64,000 nt of DNA from Vibrio ishigakensis (lineage in GTDB: Bacteria > Pseudomonadota > Gammaproteobacteria > Enterobacterales > Vibrionaceae), in assembly GCF_024347675.1 (NCBI RefSeq), contig NZ_AP024881.1:248001-312000 (forward strand), given 5' to 3'. A program made the translations under genes and the position numbers. The stretch's first letter is position 1. Each line of letters opens with the position of its first letter. Of the stretch, positions 8,471-17,424 are shown piece after piece. The notes beneath the pieces are model-generated. The model searched no databases. It had not been told where the DNA came from and saw only the letters and a list, made by a program, of their open reading frames with translations.

Positions 8471-11400
8471 TGGCGCAGACAGAAACGCAAACTCCAGACA
8501 AAAAATCCAAAAAGGATGCGAAGAAAAACCGTCCTTTCTGGAAGCGTTTGTTGTGGGCCATTACTCACCTTTCTCTAGGCATGTTGGCGCTGATCGTCCT
8601 TGTTCTAGCGCTACTCTATTTCCTTCTGTTTACTAACTCGGGCCTGCGAAGCATTGTTTGGGGTGCAGAAAAGTTTGTTCCTGAATTTAAGGTGCAAGAA
8701 GTCGATGGTGCGTTACTCACCGATTTCCGTTTGTACAATGTCGAGTACATCAACCCAGACCTATTTGTTGATTTCCAAGCTCAAAAACTTGAGTTGGATC
8801 TAAAGCTTCGTTGTATCCCTAGAGCTGAGCTTTGTGTAGATACTCTAGGTTTGGAAGGGGCTAAGTTTGCACTCACTGATGTTGTGCCAAGTGAAGAACC
8901 TCAAGCCGAAGAGCCAAGCGAGCCATTGCGTTCTATCTCTATACCATTCGGTATTGGGGTGAAGATCAGTCGGCTTTATCTGGATCACGTGGATCTGGAT
9001 ATCCTAGGAACCAAGGTGGCGTGGCGAGAGTTTGATACCGGCGCTCAGATGCGCTTTGACAGCTTAACTCTAACGCCAACCCGCTTTGATGGTGGGCGAG
9101 TTGAACTGCCTCAAAGTGAAGAAACAGCCCCGGCAGAGCCAGAGCCTAAAACCGACCCCAATGCACCTATCGTATTGCCTGAGGTGTGGATTCCGCTGAG
9201 CGTTAATATTCAAGATATTACGGTAACCGATTTTAAGCTCATCAATCCAGACGTTGAGATTGAGAGAGCGAATTTGGTGGGTTTTGCTGAGGGTAATAAG
9301 GTCAATATCCAGAACTTCGATCTGGCCATGCCTCAGATTGAGCTCAATCTAGATGGAAGTACTGAACTGATTGGGGATTACCCCTTGGATCTTGAAGCTA
9401 AGGCCAAGGTCAAGCAAACAGATCTCGCAGGACAATCCCTGACCCTAAATGCTGAGGGTAGTGTTGCCGACCTTACTCTGCAGGCCACACTGCGTGACCT
9501 CATGGTCGCTGACTTGGATGCTAAATTACAGCCTTTAGATCCTAAATTTCCATTTGATATTGACCTATCTAAGGCGCAGCTGCAGTGGCCACTGAGTGGC
9601 AAAGCGGATTATACAGCACAGATAGCGTCACTAAAGGCTGCTGGTATTTTAGATGACTACTCGCTCAACCTAATGGGTGCGGCACAGGGAACACAGATCC
9701 CAGATGTTGACCTGGTCGTTGAAGGGCGAGGCAGTCTAGAGCAGATCGATCTTAGCGATATAGATATCAAGTCCCTAGGCGGCGAGTTAAAAGGTAAGGT
9801 TTTAGCCAACTGGGCCAAGCTAGTCTTTTGGGAGGCTGATCTTCAGTTAGATCAAATCCAGCCAGGTACATATTGGCCTGAAGCAGAGGGAAATATCAGT
9901 GGTGAACTGCAAACCTCAGGCCGGTTAACCTCTGCTGGTGGTTGGGAGGTAGAACTTCCTAAACTCGATATCGATGGCATATTCCGAGACTACCCTCTAA
10001 ACGTAAATGGCGCGCTGGATGCCAAAGATGTTCAGGGGAATGGCCAATTCTGGCTGGATACGCCTGGGCTTGTGGTTGCCCATGGTCAAAACCGTATTCG
10101 CTTGTCTGGTAATTTAGATAAAACCTGGAATCTGGATGCCAAGCTGGATATCCCTGAGCTTGAACACTCTGTGCCCGAGGTTGAGGGTGCAGTAATTGGT
10201 GATGTAGAGCTTCGAGGTGAGCAAAATACGCCAGAGGTCATTCTAGACTTAGCTGTTAACAAGCTAGCTTGGCAAGACCAATTAACCATTGAGACAGTGA
10301 CCCTCAAGGGCGATGTTGTGCCACTTCCGGCTCCGAAAGGGCAAATGACCCTAGGTGTGAGTCAGCTCGACTATCAAGGGCAGAAGGTTAATACCAGTGA
10401 GTTTAATTTCAACGGCTCTCAAGAAGCGCATAGATTTGATTTCAATATCGATTCTGAGATGGTTAAGGGCTCACTGAGCGTTGAAGGTGGAGCGAAACAA
10501 GAGCCTGATTTGGTTTGGAAAGGCCGCCTAAACTCGGCTCAATTTACCACAGTGCAAGGGAATTGGCGTCTCGACCATCCACCAGAGCTCTCCTTCGATT
10601 TAGCAAAACAAGAGGCGTTTGTTCAGGCTCATTGCTGGGTGCAGTCGCAATCTCGTGTCTGCTTGGATAGGGATGTTACTGCTGGCCAATCGGGAGAGGT
10701 ATTCGCCAGCATCAGTGAATTTGACTTCTCACAGATCCAGTCGCTACTCCCTCAAGAAACCAAGGTTAAGGGTGAGCTCAATGCCACCGCTCGTGCCAAA
10801 TGGGCACCGAATGCCTTGCCTGAGGTGGAGCTTCAGGTTGAACTGCCGTCGGGCAGTGTGACTCAGAAGTTAGATAGACCTTTGGTTGTAGGCTGGGATG
10901 ACATTGCGCTTAACGCTAGCTTGATAAAGGACAATCTAAAAGCGGATTGGATGATCGACCTAAATAATAATGGTGATATCAAAGGTAATCTAGCTCTCAC
11001 CAACGTCTCGAAAGAGAGTAAGCAGATAGATGCGCGCTTACAGCTAGAAGCGCTGACACTGAAGATGCTTGAGCCTATGTTTGGTGAGTTCAGTGAGGTA
11101 GGAGCGGACATCAATAGTGACCTAAGAATCAAGGGGCCTGCATTGCAGCCGCAGGTTCTGGGCGACCTTAAGATAGAGAATATAGTGGCACAGGGTGATG
11201 TGACTCCTATCGATATCAAATCTGGCGACCTCACCTTGAGCTTCTCAGGCTATCAAGCTGTGTTGGATTCTAAGATAGTGACCCAAGAAGGGCATCTCGA
11301 CCTAACTGGTGACGCGGATTGGACCTCATTAGATGACTGGCATGCTAACGTGAACCTGTCTGCGGACGAACTTTTAGTGGATATCCCGCCTGAGGTAAAA

Positions 11401-12297
11401 GCCAAGGTTTCTCCAAATATCTCGGTCGCGGTCACTCCGGGGCTTATCGATGTGAATGGTGAGGTGAGACTACCTTGGGCTCGAATCGAGGTCGAAGAGT
11501 TGCCACCATCGGCGATTTCAGTTTCTTCCGACGAGGTAATCCTTGATAGAGACCTTAAGCCGGTGAATGAGGGCGATGAGTTCCCATTCGAGATCCGCTC
11601 TAACATTAAGGTGATCATAGGTAATGACTTTAAGCTGGTGGCCTTTGGTTTGAAAGGTGGCCTTATTGGTGAACTGAACGTTTCGCAAAAGAATAATGCG
11701 CCTTTCATTCTTGGCGAGGTGAACATCGTCGATGGTTCGTATCGCTCCTTTGGTCAGGACCTGATCATCGATGAGGGTAAGGTGCAGTTTAATGGCCCGG
11801 CGGACCAACCGTATTTGTCCATTAAGGCGATACGTAACCCTGATAACACCGAAGACGACGTGGTCGCGGGTATTCGTGTTACCGGTCCTGCGGATGAGCC
11901 TAGCATCGAAGTATTCTCTGAACCATCCATGCCACAGGCAAACGCCCTTTCTTATATTCTACGTGGTCAGGATATAGATAGTGGTGGTGGTGGTGATACC
12001 ATGACTACAGCCCTGATCGGCTTGAGTTTGGCTCAGAGTGGTCGCCTAGTCGGTGAGATAGGTGAGGCCTTCGGTGTGAGTGACCTGCAATTGGATACTG
12101 CCGGAACGGGCGATGACTCACAGGTAACCGTAAGTGGTTATATACTTCCAGGATTACAGGTGAAATATGGTGTGGGTATATTCGAGTCTATCGGTGAATT
12201 TACCTTCCGTTACCGAATCATGAAGGATCTCTATCTTGAGGTGATATCGGGCACAGACAGCGCCGTCGATTTGCTGTATCAATTTGAGTTTAACTAG
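8470..12297 (+). CDS. tamB: Translocation and assembly module inner-membrane subunit TamB
   Basis: TamB is an inner-membrane anchored AsmA-like protein that spans the periplasm as a long beta-taco and docks on TamA. At 1275 residues it is close to E. coli TamB (1259). A Lys-rich cytoplasmic head (residues 6-24) precedes a membrane anchor at about 29-54. A long beta-rich region follows, with the conserved TamB (DUF490) C-terminus over the last 350 residues, ending in QFEFN. A Pro/Glu-rich linker at about 140-155 and another near 220-235 interrupt the first part. It overlaps tamA by one base. The annotation rests on length, topology and linkage together. Confidence 0.95.
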   Translation: MAQTETQTPDKKSKKDAKKNRPFWKRLLWAITHLSLGMLALIVLVLALLYFLLFTNSGLRSIVWGAEKFVPEFKVQEVDGALLTDFRLYNVEYINPDLFVDFQAQKLELDLKLRCIPRAELCVDTLGLEGAKFALTDVVPSEEPQAEEPSEPLRSISIPFGIGVKISRLYLDHVDLDILGTKVAWREFDTGAQMRFDSLTLTPTRFDGGRVELPQSEETAPAEPEPKTDPNAPIVLPEVWIPLSVNIQDITVTDFKLINPDVEIERANLVGFAEGNKVNIQNFDLAMPQIELNLDGSTELIGDYPLDLEAKAKVKQTDLAGQSLTLNAEGSVADLTLQATLRDLMVADLDAKLQPLDPKFPFDIDLSKAQLQWPLSGKADYTAQIASLKAAGILDDYSLNLMGAAQGTQIPDVDLVVEGRGSLEQIDLSDIDIKSLGGELKGKVLANWAKLVFWEADLQLDQIQPGTYWPEAEGNISGELQTSGRLTSAGGWEVELPKLDIDGIFRDYPLNVNGALDAKDVQGNGQFWLDTPGLVVAHGQNRIRLSGNLDKTWNLDAKLDIPELEHSVPEVEGAVIGDVELRGEQNTPEVILDLAVNKLAWQDQLTIETVTLKGDVVPLPAPKGQMTLGVSQLDYQGQKVNTSEFNFNGSQEAHRFDFNIDSEMVKGSLSVEGGAKQEPDLVWKGRLNSAQFTTVQGNWRLDHPPELSFDLAKQEAFVQAHCWVQSQSRVCLDRDVTAGQSGEVFASISEFDFSQIQSLLPQETKVKGELNATARAKWAPNALPEVELQVELPSGSVTQKLDRPLVVGWDDIALNASLIKDNLKADWMIDLNNNGDIKGNLALTNVSKESKQIDARLQLEALTLKMLEPMFGEFSEVGADINSDLRIKGPALQPQVLGDLKIENIVAQGDVTPIDIKSGDLTLSFSGYQAVLDSKIVTQEGHLDLTGDADWTSLDDWHANVNLSADELLVDIPPEVKAKVSPNISVAVTPGLIDVNGEVRLPWARIEVEELPPSAISVSSDEVILDRDLKPVNEGDEFPFEIRSNIKVIIGNDFKLVAFGLKGGLIGELNVSQKNNAPFILGEVNIVDGSYRSFGQDLIIDEGKVQFNGPADQPYLSIKAIRNPDNTEDDVVAGIRVTGPADEPSIEVFSEPSMPQANALSYILRGQDIDSGGGGDTMTTALIGLSLAQSGRLVGEIGEAFGVSDLQLDTAGTGDDSQVTVSGYILPGLQVKYGVGIFESIGEFTFRYRIMKDLYLEVISGTDSAVDLLYQFEFN

Positions 12298-12319
12298 AAC
12301 AGGTTTTGGAGCAAGGAAG

Positions 12320-12664
12320 ATGCAACATCTGGTTTTTGTTTATGGAACCCTGCGTCAAGGGGAGAGCAACCACTACTTCTTAGAGCAGAGCGAGTTGCTG
12401 GGCATGTTTGAGACCAAGCCAGAATTTGCTCTGTTTGATCTAGGTGCTTATCCGGGACTAGTGGACGGCCATGATGCCATCGTTGGCGAAGTATATCGCA
12501 TTAGCGACGAAGTGCTAGGTAAGCTAGATATCCTTGAGGATGTACCAACGGAGTATCGACGTGAGACCATAGATACTCCGTATGGGGAGGCTTGGATCTA
12601 TCTATACCAGGGTGCAGAGAGCGGTAAGGCGATAGAGTCCGGAGATTGGAATTTAAGGAATTAG
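12320..12664 (+). CDS. ytfP: Gamma-glutamylcyclotransferase-like protein YtfP
   Basis: This 114-residue protein of the YtfP/GGCT fold carries the signature VFVYGTLRQGESNHYFL near residues 5-21 and a PGLVDG block near 42. The E. coli homologue has no settled substrate, so enzyme activity is not claimed. The start is the ATG at 12320, preceded directly by AAGGAAG; the longer frame from 12284 overlaps tamB and lacks a site. It follows tamB by 22 bp, the same order as in E. coli, and probably belongs to the tamAB transcript. Its last 12 bases overlap the end of the convergent reductase gene. Confidence 0.88.
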   Translation: MQHLVFVYGTLRQGESNHYFLEQSELLGMFETKPEFALFDLGAYPGLVDGHDAIVGEVYRISDEVLGKLDILEDVPTEYRRETIDTPYGEAWIYLYQGAESGKAIESGDWNLRN

Positions 12665-13402
12665 CCAGTCCGTTAGTGGTCGCGTCTGTATGCGTTTATC
12701 GAGCAGGCGCTGATCGTGTTTGTAGTCTTGATTCTCAGCAACCACCCAAGGCTGATTATGGTATTTAGCCAAAGCCTTAACCAGTTGCGCAAAGTTCCAA
12801 CCGGTTTGTGCATTGCTGTCCACATGATACAGACCAGCTTCATTTTTCTCGATTAACTTGAACAGCACCTCAGCGGTATGCTTCATGTGAGAGGTTGCTG
12901 GGATCCAGGCTGAGCTAGCATCGATCTTACCGTGCTCATCCATTATGGCATGCAGAAATTCCAACATGTTGTTTCCGCCGCGCTTATCTCCTATCTGCCA
13001 ACCTAAGCGAGCTATCATAGCATCTGGGTTTGCCTGCCAGATGGCATCTTCACAGCGGATCTTGTATTGCCCATAGGGGTCATTGCCCTCTCTCGGGCTC
13101 TCTATCTGGTAAGGACCATTGTGCTCTGCATCGAACACCATAGCCGTGCTGGTAAAGAGGTAAGGACGTTGGTTTTCTTTCGCCCAGTTAGCTAGCCAAG
13201 CGGCCCACTCTTCACTTCCCATTGCAAGATGACAGATGGCGTCAGGGTTAGTTTCAGATATGAATGTGCGACTCGCACTTTCATCGTCAGGAGAGATGCT
13301 GTGATGATCCCAACCAATGACTTCCCAGCCTAGTAATTCGAAATAGTCAGCAACGACCGGAGCTAAAGTGCCTGTCAATCCAGTGATAAGTAATCTTTTC
13401 AT
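12653..13402 (-). CDS. NAD(P)-dependent sugar-nucleotide epimerase/reductase, RfbD-like
   Basis: This 249-residue extended short-chain dehydrogenase has a Rossmann start MKRLLITGLTGTLAPVVADY whose GLTGTLA loop matches the GxxGxxG pattern. The catalytic region has a Ser/Thr stretch (LFTSTAMVF, near residue 103) and YGQYK near 130, the expected Tyr-X3-Lys pair. The overall pattern is closest to dTDP-4-dehydrorhamnose reductase (RfbD), but no other rhamnose genes are nearby, so the substrate is unknown. It lies alone on the minus strand between ytfP and blc, its end overlapping ytfP by 12 bp. Confidence 0.75.
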   Translation of the reverse strand: MKRLLITGLTGTLAPVVADYFELLGWEVIGWDHHSISPDDESASRTFISETNPDAICHLAMGSEEWAAWLANWAKENQRPYLFTSTAMVFDAEHNGPYQIESPREGNDPYGQYKIRCEDAIWQANPDAMIARLGWQIGDKRGGNNMLEFLHAIMDEHGKIDASSAWIPATSHMKHTAEVLFKLIEKNEAGLYHVDSNAQTGWNFAQLVKALAKYHNQPWVVAENQDYKHDQRLLDKRIQTRPLTDWLIP

Positions 13403-13540
13403 CGTTTTGTTTCGTAAGGTTTTTTTGTCAGATTAATCCTTCAAGGTGTGAGTTACGACAGCAAACGGTGAAAATTTTGAAACACCTCGCCTTTGGTAGG
13501 GTAATCTAGAAAATGTGCATGGATGCAGAGGAAGAAAGAT

Positions 13541-14056
13541 ATGAAGTTATGGATAAGTGTATTAATGACAATGCTACTCACAGGCTGTGTGGGCCTACCA
13601 GAGAAAGTCACGCCGGTTAATGACTTTGAGCTCGAGCGTTATCTCGGAAAATGGTATGAGGTTGCGCGCTTGGATCATTCGTTTGAGCGGGGAATGAATC
13701 AGGTCACAGCCGATTACTCGATGCGAGAGGACGGCGGAGTAAAGGTGCTCAATCAGGGCTACTTGGTTGAGGATGACGAGTGGAAGAGTGCAGAGGGTAA
13801 GGCTTATTTTGTTGAAGCTGAAGACACTGGCTATCTCAAGGTCTCTTTCTTTGGCCCTTTCTACGGCTCTTACGTGGTGTTTGAGCTAGACAAGCAAGAC
13901 TATCAGTACGCCTTTATATCGGGACCAAACCACGATTACCTATGGTTTCTTTCGCGCACACCACAAGTGAGTGATGAGCTTAAACAAGACTTTATTGCGC
14001 AGGCGAAAAGTCTCGGCTTTGATACCGAGCAGATAATCTGGGTTGATCAGAAATAA
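13541..14056 (+). CDS. blc: Outer-membrane lipoprotein lipocalin Blc
   Basis: Blc is a bacterial lipocalin anchored in the outer membrane that binds lysophospholipids or fatty acids. The start is the ATG at 13541, seven bases after GAGGAAG; the ATG at 13523 is upstream of that site. A lipobox LLTGC places the lipidated residue at Cys16, with Val next, which favours outer-membrane sorting. The lipocalin signature GKWYEVARLDHSFERGM begins at about residue 36, and the RTPQVSDE block follows near 146. At 171 residues it has the family length. A shared terminator separates it from convergent fbp. It appears to be a single-gene transcript. Confidence 0.92.
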   Translation: MKLWISVLMTMLLTGCVGLPEKVTPVNDFELERYLGKWYEVARLDHSFERGMNQVTADYSMREDGGVKVLNQGYLVEDDEWKSAEGKAYFVEAEDTGYLKVSFFGPFYGSYVVFELDKQDYQYAFISGPNHDYLWFLSRTPQVSDELKQDFIAQAKSLGFDTEQIIWVDQK

Positions 14057-14057
14057 A

Positions 14058-14086
14058 AAAAATGGGCGTCGAGGACGCCCATTTTT
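14058..14086. terminator. Bidirectional terminator between blc and fbp
   Basis: A 13-bp perfect stem with a GAG loop has an A-run on one side and a T-run on the other. It begins two bases after the blc stop and ends just before the fbp stop, so it serves both convergent genes. Confidence 0.92.
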
Positions 14087-14087
14087 A

Positions 14088-15101
14088 TTAGTGGTCTGGG
14101 TTATCGCGAAGGAAACCGTGTAGAGTTTCAATCATGTTGGTCGAGCCCACAAAGAACGGAACACGTTGGTGCAGTTCTTCCGGCTTGATCTCCATGATGC
14201 GTTGAACACCATCAGTCGCCATACCGCCAGCTTGCTCAATTAGGAATGCCATTGGGTTGCATTCGTACAGTAGACGCAGCTTGCCTTTCGGATAAGCACG
14301 TGTGCTTGGGTATAGGAATATACCACCAAGCAGAAGGTTACGGTGGAAGTCAGATACTAGAGAGCCAATATAGCGAGAGGTATATGGGCGCTTGCCTGCT
14401 TCGTCTTCTTCCTGACAGTATTTGATGTACTTCTTCACTCCAGTCGGGAAGTTGATGTAGTTACCTTCGTTGATAGAGTAGATGTAACCCTGTTGAGGAA
14501 CACGCATATCTTCGTGTGATAGGCAGAATGAACCGATAGATGGGTCGTAGGTAAAGCCGTGTACACCCTTACCAGTTGTGTAAACCAGCATGGTAGATGA
14601 ACCGTAGATCACGTAACCAGATGCAACCTGCTCAGTACCAGGCTGTAGGAAGTCACGATCCTCTGCCGGACCACCGATTGGAGATAGGCGGCGGTAGATA
14701 GAGAAGATAGTACCTACAGATACGTTTACATCGATGTTGCTAGAGCCATCTAGTGGATCCATTAGCACCACGTATTTAGCTTTTTGGTTCAGTTCGCTGT
14801 CGAAGGCTACTGCGTAATCTTCTTCTTCACTGGCAATACCACAAACCTGATCGCGATTTTCTAGCGCAGCCTTGAAGGTATCGTTTGCTAGTACGTCTAG
14901 CTTTTGTTGAGCTTCACCTTGAATGTTCTCTTCACCTGCAGCGCCTGTAATATCAACTAGGCCAGCCTTGTTGATTTCACGGTGTACGACCTTAGCCGCT
15001 AGGTTAATAGAGGACAAAAGCGACGAAAGTTCACCACTTGCATGGGGGAAATCATGCTGTTTCTCAATGATGAATTCGCCAAGAGTTCTAAGATTGGACA
15101 T
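14088..15101 (-). CDS. fbp: Fructose-1,6-bisphosphatase class I
   Basis: The enzyme hydrolyses fructose-1,6-bisphosphate to fructose-6-phosphate in gluconeogenesis. At 337 residues it is the class I length. The metal and substrate motif [19 protein letters not shown] lies near residues 114-132. Other family blocks are [15 protein letters not shown] near 163 and [15 protein letters not shown] near 272. The last two end in residues that bind phosphate and AMP in E. coli Fbp. It is divergent from mpl and convergent with blc. An 11-bp direct repeat lies about 50 bp upstream of its start, where a regulator could bind. Confidence 0.96.
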   Translation of the reverse strand: MSNLRTLGEFIIEKQHDFPHASGELSSLLSSINLAAKVVHREINKAGLVDITGAAGEENIQGEAQQKLDVLANDTFKAALENRDQVCGIASEEEDYAVAFDSELNQKAKYVVLMDPLDGSSNIDVNVSVGTIFSIYRRLSPIGGPAEDRDFLQPGTEQVASGYVIYGSSTMLVYTTGKGVHGFTYDPSIGSFCLSHEDMRVPQQGYIYSINEGNYINFPTGVKKYIKYCQEEDEAGKRPYTSRYIGSLVSDFHRNLLLGGIFLYPSTRAYPKGKLRLLYECNPMAFLIEQAGGMATDGVQRIMEIKPEELHQRVPFFVGSTNMIETLHGFLRDNPDH

Positions 15102-15152
15102 TGGGGGTAGTTCCGTTCTATTTGTATGACAAGTTCTTTTTTTAAGCGATAG

Positions 15153-15176
15153 TACACTACAAATCTACACTACAAA
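15153..15176. repeat. 11-bp direct repeat in the fbp promoter region
   Basis: TACACTACAAA occurs twice, at 15153-15163 and 15166-15176, two bases apart (13-bp period). It lies 52-75 bp upstream of the fbp start codon. A period of 13 bp is not a helical repeat, so it may bind one protein on two faces or be chance. Confidence 0.4.
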
Positions 15177-15180
15177 ACAT

Positions 15181-15289
15181 ATTACGAGTCAAAAACTAAG
15201 CGATCAGACTCACATATTTTTTAATTTTTATAAATTGAGTTGAATGACTACGCTCTCATGTTGAGAGCTGTGTAGTTTTTGCTCGTAAT
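15181..15289 (+). other. Structured intergenic segment between fbp and mpl
   Basis: Within the 283-bp gap, ATTACGAG (15181-15188) pairs with CTCGTAAT (15282-15289). The interval holds a GAGTC/GACTC hairpin (15186-15210) and the terminator-like hairpin at 15247-15281, with an AT-rich stretch between. If transcribed rightward, the segment could fold as one closed domain. It could be a small RNA or part of the mpl leader. No open frame of note is present. Confidence 0.35.
15247..15281 (+). terminator. Intrinsic terminator-like hairpin upstream of mpl, with no plus-strand gene before it
   Basis: ACTACGCTCTCA pairs with TGAGAGC and, across a three-base bulge, GTAGT; the loop is TGT and five T follow. 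The nearest upstream gene, fbp, runs the other way. The hairpin must therefore end a small transcript or attenuate mpl. Confidence 0.55.
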
Positions 15290-15384
15290 CGGTCAACTGT
15301 TTGCAAACTACCTTGAGCTTAAAATCTTATACACGCACAATAACTTGCAGTATGGCAAATACCCTGTAAGCGAATGGAAACACT

Positions 15385-16746
15385 ATGCATATTCACATCT
15401 TAGGCATCTGCGGCACCTTTATGGGAGGCGCAGCGGTCTTGGCAAAGCAATTGGGACATAAGGTCACTGGTAGCGACGCCAATGTTTATCCTCCGATGAG
15501 CACTTTGCTGGAATCGGAAGGGATAGAGATCATTCAGGGTTACGACCCATCTCAACTAGACCCTGCACCAGATCTTGTTGTGATAGGTAATGCCATGAGT
15601 CGTGGCAACCCATGTGTTGAATATGTGCTTAACCATAACCTCAAATACACCTCTGGCCCTCAGTGGCTTCAAGAATTCTTGTTGCATGACCGTTGGGTAC
15701 TGGCAGTAGCGGGTACTCATGGTAAAACCACTACCTCAAGCATGTTGGCTTGGATCCTAGAAGATTGTGGCTATCAGCCAGGCTTCTTGGTGGGCGGTGT
15801 TCTTGGAAACTTCGACCAATCAGCACGCCTTGGTGAGAGTATATTTTTTGTGGTTGAGGCCGATGAGTACGATAGTGCCTTCTTTGATAAGCGCTCTAAG
15901 TTTGTCCACTATCATCCACGTACCCTGATAATGAATAACCTAGAGTTCGATCACGCAGATATCTTTGATGACCTAGAAGCTATCAAGCGCCAGTTCCATC
16001 ACTTGGTGCGCACAGTTCCGGGTAATGGTCGTATCTTTGCCCCTATCGATGATGCGGCCTTGAATGATGTATTAGAGCGAGGCTGTTGGAGTGAGAAGGA
16101 GTTTTCCCATCAAGAGTGGCAAGTAAATAAACTGCGTGCCGATGGTAGTTGCTTCGATGTGTTGTTCCAAGGTGAGGTTGTTGGGCAGGTTAATTGGAAC
16201 CTAGTGGGTGACCATAACGTGAATAACGCCTTAATGGCGATTGCTGCGGCAAGACACGTAGGTGTGGTGCCTGAACTTGCCTGCGAGGCCTTAGCTAAAT
16301 TTATCAATACCAAGCGCCGTCTAGAGCTTAAGGGTGAAGTTGGCGGTGTGACTGTCTACGATGACTTCGCTCATCACCCAACAGCGATTGAGCTGACACT
16401 CGATGGTTTGCGTAACAAGGTGGGTCAACAGCGCATTCTTGCTGTAGTGGAGCCTCGCTCTAGTACCATGAAGATGGGCGTGCATAAGGATAGTTTAGCT
16501 AACTCACTCAAGATTGCCGATCAGGTTTATCTATATCAACCAGAGACCATAGATTGGTCTGTGGAAGAGGTGGCGGAGCAGTGTTCTCAGCCGAGTCTGG
16601 TATCAGACTCGGTGCAAGAGTTAGTGAATGCGCTGGTGGAGAACAGTCAGCCTAATGACCATATCCTGATTATGAGTAACGGCGGATTTGAAGGAATCCA
16701 TACTAAACTGTTACAAGCTCTGGAAGCGAAATCTACGAACGAATGA
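15385..16746 (+). CDS. mpl: UDP-N-acetylmuramate:L-alanyl-gamma-D-glutamyl-meso-diaminopimelate ligase
   Basis: Mpl is the murein peptide ligase. It attaches recycled tripeptide to UDP-MurNAc, feeding the peptidoglycan pathway from the cytoplasm. The protein has 453 residues. An N-terminal Rossmann domain starts [15 protein letters not shown]. The Mur ligase ATP loop [12 protein letters not shown] lies near residue 111. A central block [16 protein letters not shown] is near 153, and the C-terminal domain carries [14 protein letters not shown] near 330. It differs from MurC by the Mpl-type start and by standing outside the dcw cluster. Its stop overlaps the ubiX ATG (ATGA), so the pair is coupled. 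Confidence 0.96.
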   Translation: MHIHILGICGTFMGGAAVLAKQLGHKVTGSDANVYPPMSTLLESEGIEIIQGYDPSQLDPAPDLVVIGNAMSRGNPCVEYVLNHNLKYTSGPQWLQEFLLHDRWVLAVAGTHGKTTTSSMLAWILEDCGYQPGFLVGGVLGNFDQSARLGESIFFVVEADEYDSAFFDKRSKFVHYHPRTLIMNNLEFDHADIFDDLEAIKRQFHHLVRTVPGNGRIFAPIDDAALNDVLERGCWSEKEFSHQEWQVNKLRADGSCFDVLFQGEVVGQVNWNLVGDHNVNNALMAIAAARHVGVVPELACEALAKFINTKRRLELKGEVGGVTVYDDFAHHPTAIELTLDGLRNKVGQQRILAVVEPRSSTMKMGVHKDSLANSLKIADQVYLYQPETIDWSVEEVAEQCSQPSLVSDSVQELVNALVENSQPNDHILIMSNGGFEGIHTKLLQALEAKSTNE

Positions 16747-17378
16747 CCATGATTAAGAAGTCAAAACAGATCACCCTTGCAATGACCGGCGCCTCAGGTG
16801 CCCCTTATGGTTTGGCGTTGCTGAAAAAGCTAGTTGAGGCGGAGTATCAGGTGTTTGTGCTGGTCTCCTCTGCAGCGCGTGTGGTGCTTGCTACTGAGCA
16901 TGACCTTAAACTGCCTAGCGGACCTAGTGCGATGCAAAGCAAGCTGGTGGAGCATCTGGGATGTGGCGAAGATTCGATTGTGGTGTGTGGTAAAGAGGAC
17001 TGGTTCTCGCCAGTGGCTTCTGGCTCTGCTGCGCCTAGGCAAATGGTGGTGTGTCCGTGTTCAGCAGGCACACTTGCGTCTATCTCTCACGGTATGTCAG
17101 ACAACTTGATTGAGCGTGCTGCGGATGTAGTGCTTAAGGAGCGCGGTCAGCTTATTCTTATGGTTCGTGAAACCCCATTCTCTACCTTGCATCTAGAGAA
17201 CATGCTTAAGTTGTCTAAGATGGGCGTAACCATAATGCCGGCGGCACCTGGTTTTTATCATAAACCCGAGACCATTCAGGATTTGATCGACTTTATGGTG
17301 GCTCGAGTGCTGGACCATCTAGGAGTCGACCAGACCCTAGTGCAGCCTTGGGGCTACGACCAGAGAGAGTCCAAATAG
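16743..17378 (+). CDS. ubiX: Flavin prenyltransferase UbiX
   Basis: UbiX prenylates FMN with dimethylallyl phosphate to make the prenyl-FMN cofactor of the UbiD decarboxylase in ubiquinone synthesis. The protein has 211 residues. The FMN loop is [14 protein letters not shown] near residues 15-28. The conserved block [28 protein letters not shown] (positions about 101-128) and [13 protein letters not shown] near 142 are diagnostic. The ATG sits inside the mpl stop region (4-bp overlap). A strong terminator follows. The link to Mpl is positional; the same pairing occurs in E. coli relatives only loosely. Confidence 0.93.
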   Translation: MTMIKKSKQITLAMTGASGAPYGLALLKKLVEAEYQVFVLVSSAARVVLATEHDLKLPSGPSAMQSKLVEHLGCGEDSIVVCGKEDWFSPVASGSAAPRQMVVCPCSAGTLASISHGMSDNLIERAADVVLKERGQLILMVRETPFSTLHLENMLKLSKMGVTIMPAAPGFYHKPETIQDLIDFMVARVLDHLGVDQTLVQPWGYDQRESK

Positions 17379-17391
17379 CTCTTATAAACTG

Positions 17392-17423
17392 AAAAGGGGT
17401 TGGTGTTTCACCAACCCCTTTTT
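17392..17423. terminator. Bidirectional terminator between ubiX and the phoH-like gene
   Basis: A 14-bp perfect stem with a TTT loop is flanked by A and T runs, lying between two convergent stops. It should end both transcripts. Confidence 0.93.
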
Positions 17424-17424
17424 G

